Below, piece after piece: positions 60,919-64,000 of a stretch of 64,000 nt of DNA (its first letter is position 1; every line of letters starts with the position of its first letter). A program made the translations under genes and the position numbers. Source of the stretch: Planobispora longispora (GTDB lineage: Bacteria; Actinomycetota; Actinomycetes; Streptosporangiales; Streptosporangiaceae); assembly GCF_016863135.1 (NCBI RefSeq), contig NZ_BOOH01000001.1, positions 248,001-312,000 of the forward strand. Direction: 5' to 3'. The notes under the pieces are model-generated. The model was not told the origin of the DNA, searched no databases, and worked only from the letters and a program-made list of their open reading frames with translations.

Positions 60919-62309
60919 CGGGTGACCGCGCTCCGATCGCGTGCCGCGAAGGACACTCCCAGCTCGATCCGGCCCTTGGGACGCAGCGAGGCGGCCCAGG
61001 CGGTGGTGTGCGGTCCCGGGGTGCGCACCGACACGCGGAACCGGCTGAGGATGGACGCCACCACGAGCGGCGCCTCCAGGTAGAACAGGTGCTCGCCCAG
61101 GCACTTGTGCGGGCCGCCGCCGAAGGGGAAGTAGGAGTACCGGTGCCGGCGCTCCCCGCCGGCGGTGTTGCCGGTCCTGAAGCGCTCGGGGTCGAACTCG
61201 TGCGGGCGCTCCCAGAACTCCTCCAGCCGATGCGTGGCGTAGGAGCTGAGCAGCACCGTCGAGCCGCGCTTGATCCGCACGCCGCCGACCACGCCGTCCT
61301 CCATGACGTGCCGGGGCAGGAGCCAGCCGGAGGGGTACAGGCGCAGGGCCTCCAGCAGGACCATCCGCGTGTAGGACAGCTGCGGGACGTGCTCGGCGCG
61401 GGCGGGTCCGTCGCCCACCACGTCGTCGATCTCCGCCTGGAGCCGGGCCGCGACGTCGGGGTGCTCGTCCAGCAGGAGCCACAGCCAGGTGAGGATCATC
61501 GCGGTGGTCTCCGACGACGCGGCGTACACGCTGACCAGGGCGTCGCGGATCTGCTTGGCGGTGAGCGGCGCGCCCTTCTCGTCGGTGGACCGGCAGAGCA
61601 TGGAGATGACGTCGACGCCGTCGTCGGGACGGGCCATCGCCTCGCGGACGATCGGGAGCACCACGTCGTCGATCTGCTTGACGCCCCTCAGGCAGGCCCG
61701 GTCTCCGGGGATCCGGACGACGTACGGCATGAACGGCATGAGGAACCGGAAGACGAGCGAGTGGGACACCAGGTCGAAGGCGGGGACGATGCGCTCGGCG
61801 TCCTCCCGGCTCAGCTTGTCCCCGAACAGCACCCGGTTGACGATGTAGGTGAGGATGCCCGACATCTCGGCGGTGGCGTCCATGGACCGCCCGCTGCGGG
61901 CGTATCCGTCCCACTCCTCGATGCGCCCGGCGACGCGGGCCGCCACCTCCTCGGCGAGGGTGGCGATGTACCGCGTGGTGAACAGGGGCTGCAGGATCGT
62001 CCGGCTGATCCGCCACTGCTCGCCGTCGCCCATGATGCTGTTGCCGAACAACCGCTCCAGCGGGCGCCAGAACATCCCCGTGCGCTGGTAGTTCGTCCAC
62101 TCCATGCGCATGACCTGCTGGACGTGGTCGGGATGGGTCACCAGGTAGGGGCGGAAGGGTCCCAGCTCCAGCCGGACGACCTCTCCCCCGGCCTCCTGCG
62201 CGAACTCCCACAGCCCGCCCGCCGGGTCGTCCATGAGCCTGCGCAGGGCCCTGCGCATCGGAACGGGCCTCGCCTTCCGGACGGGCCCGGCCTCCACCTC
62301 GATCGACAT
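60915..62309 (-). CDS. Cytochrome P450 of the terpenoid cluster
   Basis: Encodes 464 residues, longer than the other P450s here. I-helix YAASSETTAMILTW near residue 266, K-helix EALRLYP, and heme loop FPFGGGPHKCLGEHL near residue 402 resemble CYP102/CYP110-like P450s often seen in bacterial terpene clusters. ATG 62309 begins MSIEVEAGPVRKARPVPM; GGGAG lies 13 bases upstream. First gene of the terpene operon, probably hydroxylating the cyclised product. Confidence 0.92.
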   Translation of the reverse strand: MSIEVEAGPVRKARPVPMRRALRRLMDDPAGGLWEFAQEAGGEVVRLELGPFRPYLVTHPDHVQQVMRMEWTNYQRTGMFWRPLERLFGNSIMGDGEQWRISRTILQPLFTTRYIATLAEEVAARVAGRIEEWDGYARSGRSMDATAEMSGILTYIVNRVLFGDKLSREDAERIVPAFDLVSHSLVFRFLMPFMPYVVRIPGDRACLRGVKQIDDVVLPIVREAMARPDDGVDVISMLCRSTDEKGAPLTAKQIRDALVSVYAASSETTAMILTWLWLLLDEHPDVAARLQAEIDDVVGDGPARAEHVPQLSYTRMVLLEALRLYPSGWLLPRHVMEDGVVGGVRIKRGSTVLLSSYATHRLEEFWERPHEFDPERFRTGNTAGGERRHRYSYFPFGGGPHKCLGEHLFYLEAPLVVASILSRFRVSVRTPGPHTTAWAASLRPKGRIELGVSFAARDRSAVTR

Positions 62310-62630
62310 CGCCACGCGTCTCCCACCTTGCGTGACGTGAGCGCGCAACACGGAAAACCGCCCGCGGTCAGGCGGACGGTTCAGCACATCCAGCGCCGGG
62401 ACACCCGTTGCGTCCCTTTCCCGTCCCGGATATGGAGCCGGGCCGGGATCGGCCGGCGGCCATTCCGGGACCCCGGAACCTCGCCGTGCGCCCCCTACGG
62501 GAGCCGTACGTCAAAGGCGCGTCACATCACAGCATTCGCATTTCTCCGGACGAAGTATCACATGATCGGCCAGTAGTGATCAAGCTCGCATCGACCCCAA
62601 ATAGTCGCAAATTCGGGTATCCGCTGCTGG
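62310..62630. other. Promoter-containing intergenic region of the terpene operon
   Basis: 321 bases without a gene. The half next to the P450 is GC-rich; the half near MeaB (62515-62640) is A/T-richer and probably holds the operon promoter. An imperfect palindrome ATCAC (62557-62561) with GTGAT (62576-62580) is the only candidate operator I see. The MeaB stop lies at its right edge. Confidence 0.4.
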
Positions 62631-63662
62631 TTACCGTCCGTTAACACGACCATCCCCGGCGCTCCGCCCGGACGCCGCCCCGCGCTCACCCTCCGTGAAC
62701 GCCGCGAGGATGCGATCGGCGGCCAGCGCGGGGGTGAGCGTGCCGGCCAGGACCTCGCGCTCGGCCTCCGCGGTCACGGCCGCCACGCCCGGATGGTCGT
62801 GCAGCATCCGCAGGAGCCGGTCGACGACCATGGACCGGGTCCAGCCGACCTGCTGGCGCCGCCGCTTGTCGGCCAGCTCCCCGGAGGCGTCGAGGCCGTC
62901 GCGGTGCGCGACGGCCTGCTGCCAGAGCTCCTCGAGGCCGGTCCCCTCCCGCCCGCTGCAGGTCAGCACCGGCACGGCGCGCTCGGAGCGCCCGGAGCGC
63001 AGCAGCCGCAGCGCCCCCGCCAGCTCCCGGGCCGCACGGCGGGCGTCCGTCTCGTGCGGGCCGTCGGCCTTGTTGACCGCGATCACGTCGGCCAGCTCCA
63101 GCACGCCCTTCTTGATGCCCTGGAGCTGGTCGCCGGTCCTGGCGAGGGTCAGCAGCAGGAAGGTGTCCACCATGTCCGCGACGGCGGTCTCCGACTGCCC
63201 GACGCCCACGGTCTCCACGATCACCACGTCGTACCCGGCCGCCTCGACCACCACCATGGCCTCGCGGGTCGCCTTGGCGACCCCGCCCAGGGTCCCCGAG
63301 GTCGGCGAGGGCCGGATGAAGGCGTTGTCGTCGGTCGCCAGACGGGACATGCGGGTCTTGTCGCCCAGGACGCTGCCGCCCGTCCGGGTGGACGACGGGT
63401 CGACGGCCAGCACCGCGACCCGGTGGCCCCGCCCGGTCAGGTGGGTGCCGAGCGCGTCGATGAACGTCGACTTGCCGACCCCCGGCACGCCGGAGACGCC
63501 GAGCCGGCGGGCCCCGCCCGCCAGCGGCGTCAGCTCGACCAGCAGCCGCTGCGCCAGCTCGCGGTGGTCGGCCCTGGTCGACTCCACGAGGGTGACGGCC
63601 CGGCCGATCCAGCGCCTCGACCCGGACCGCACCCCCTGGACGTAGTCCTCAAGGGCGCTCAA
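62631..63662 (-). CDS. meaB: Methylmalonyl-CoA mutase-associated GTPase MeaB
   Basis: Encodes 343 residues. RLGVSGVPGVGKSTFIDALG is Walker A near residue 61, AVLAVDPSSTRTGGSVLGDK the MeaB/ArgK signature, VIVETVGVGQSETAVADMVD and VIAVNKADGP (NKxD box) complete the G domain. It protects and reloads the mutase with adenosylcobalamin. The start is a TTG three bases after the mutase stop; a GTG further in is possible. The 3' end is Arg/Gly-rich (GRSAGDGRVNGR). Confidence 0.93.
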   Translation of the reverse strand: MSALEDYVQGVRSGSRRWIGRAVTLVESTRADHRELAQRLLVELTPLAGGARRLGVSGVPGVGKSTFIDALGTHLTGRGHRVAVLAVDPSSTRTGGSVLGDKTRMSRLATDDNAFIRPSPTSGTLGGVAKATREAMVVVEAAGYDVVIVETVGVGQSETAVADMVDTFLLLTLARTGDQLQGIKKGVLELADVIAVNKADGPHETDARRAARELAGALRLLRSGRSERAVPVLTCSGREGTGLEELWQQAVAHRDGLDASGELADKRRRQQVGWTRSMVVDRLLRMLHDHPGVAAVTAEAEREVLAGTLTPALAADRILAAFTEGERGAASGRSAGDGRVNGR

Positions 63663-63665
63663 GGC

Positions 63666-63998
63666 TCAGGACTCATGGCCGAGCCGGGCCGACAGGTCCG
63701 CCAGCAGGCCGAGGGCGGCCTCGGCGATCACGGTGCCCGGCGGGAAGACCGCGGAGGCCCCGGCCTCGCGCAGCGCCTCGACGTCGCCCGGCGGGATGAC
63801 GCCGCCAACGACGATCATGATGTCGTCGGCGTCCAGCTCGGCCAGGGCCCGCTTCAGCGCGGGCACCAGCGTCAGGTGCCCCGCCGCCAGCGAGGAGACG
63901 CCGACCACGTGCACGTCGGCCTCGACCGCCTGGCGGGCGACCTCCTCCGGCGTCTGGAACAGCGGGCCGACGTCGACGTCGAAGCCGAGGTCGGCGAA
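63666..63998 (-). CDS. Methylmalonyl-CoA mutase, cobalamin-binding C-terminal end (partial)
   Basis: The last 110 residues of a gene entering from the right edge: [60 protein letters not shown] and [15 protein letters not shown] match the B12-binding domain of the large mutase subunit. The cobalamin-ligand His box (DxHxxG) is outside the window. Next gene is meaB, its chaperone, as in most genomes. Confidence 0.93.
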   Translation of the reverse strand, partial: FADLGFDVDVGPLFQTPEEVARQAVEADVHVVGVSSLAAGHLTLVPALKRALAELDADDIMIVVGGVIPPGDVEALREAGASAVFPPGTVIAEAALGLLADLSARLGHES

Positions 63999-64000
63999 GG

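Overview
The window is a very GC-rich chromosomal segment with GTG and TTG starts, dense ATGA-type gene overlaps, an HspR-type operator in front of lon, a conservon (cvnABCD-type operon), several cytochrome P450s and F420-type enzymes. This points to a filamentous actinomycete. A Streptosporangiales member (Streptosporangium/Nonomuraea-like) is my best guess from gene content; no rRNA or complete tRNA is present to confirm it.

Layout. 1-16 kb is mostly ordinary accessory and housekeeping genes: a serine hydrolase tail, a P450, a VOC protein, Lon protease under a HAIR operator, a NarL-type two-component pair, an acyltransferase, a heme oxygenase, and an AlkZ-like DNA glycosylase divergent from a TetR gene with a 29-bp palindrome between them. 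A short decaying stretch follows (broken MASE4 histidine kinase, truncated ECF sigma factor), then a two-gene DUF6745 unit. 16-27 kb is the most unusual part. Two tandem copies of a tiny secreted-peptide gene, each with its own duplicated 5' leader, face a nine-gene block on the minus strand: five tandem leucine-rich-repeat paralogs of the STM4015 family, followed by STM4014 (ATP-grasp-like), STM4013 (alkaline phosphatase-like hydrolase), STM4012 and STM4011 (two radical SAM enzymes). Each LRR paralog has its own copy of a promoter-like element, and two of the five are preceded by a short reading frame that ends in an ATGA overlap with the LRR start.

28.6-31.2 kb looks like a remnant of an integrated element: the 3' half of a tRNA, a toxin-antitoxin pair behind a perfect 10-bp-arm operator, and a frameshifted phage-like/lysozyme-like gene. 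31-54 kb carries scattered single genes: a P450, an FG-GAP propeller protein, PhoD phosphatase, ArfB ribosome rescue factor, two-gene convergent pairs, NUDIX, LLM oxidoreductase, HAD-IIA phosphatase, an ABC-F protein with a long regulated leader, a TetR/acyl-CoA ligase divergent pair, PPK2 and a CehA/McbA-type metallohydrolase.

54-62.3 kb is a same-strand run made of a terpenoid cluster (P450, class I terpene synthase, class II cyclase with a DADTTS motif), followed after about 210 bases by a conservon operon (sensor kinase, roadblock protein, DUF742 protein, small GTPase). The window closes with MeaB and the cobalamin-binding end of methylmalonyl-CoA mutase.

Functional themes: the STM401x block probably makes or modifies a so far unknown small molecule or peptide; the terpenoid genes should make an oxidised bicyclic terpenoid; lon, the heme oxygenase, the AlkZ-like gene, the toxin-antitoxin pair, the ABC-F gene and the acyl-CoA ligase each have a visible candidate operator.
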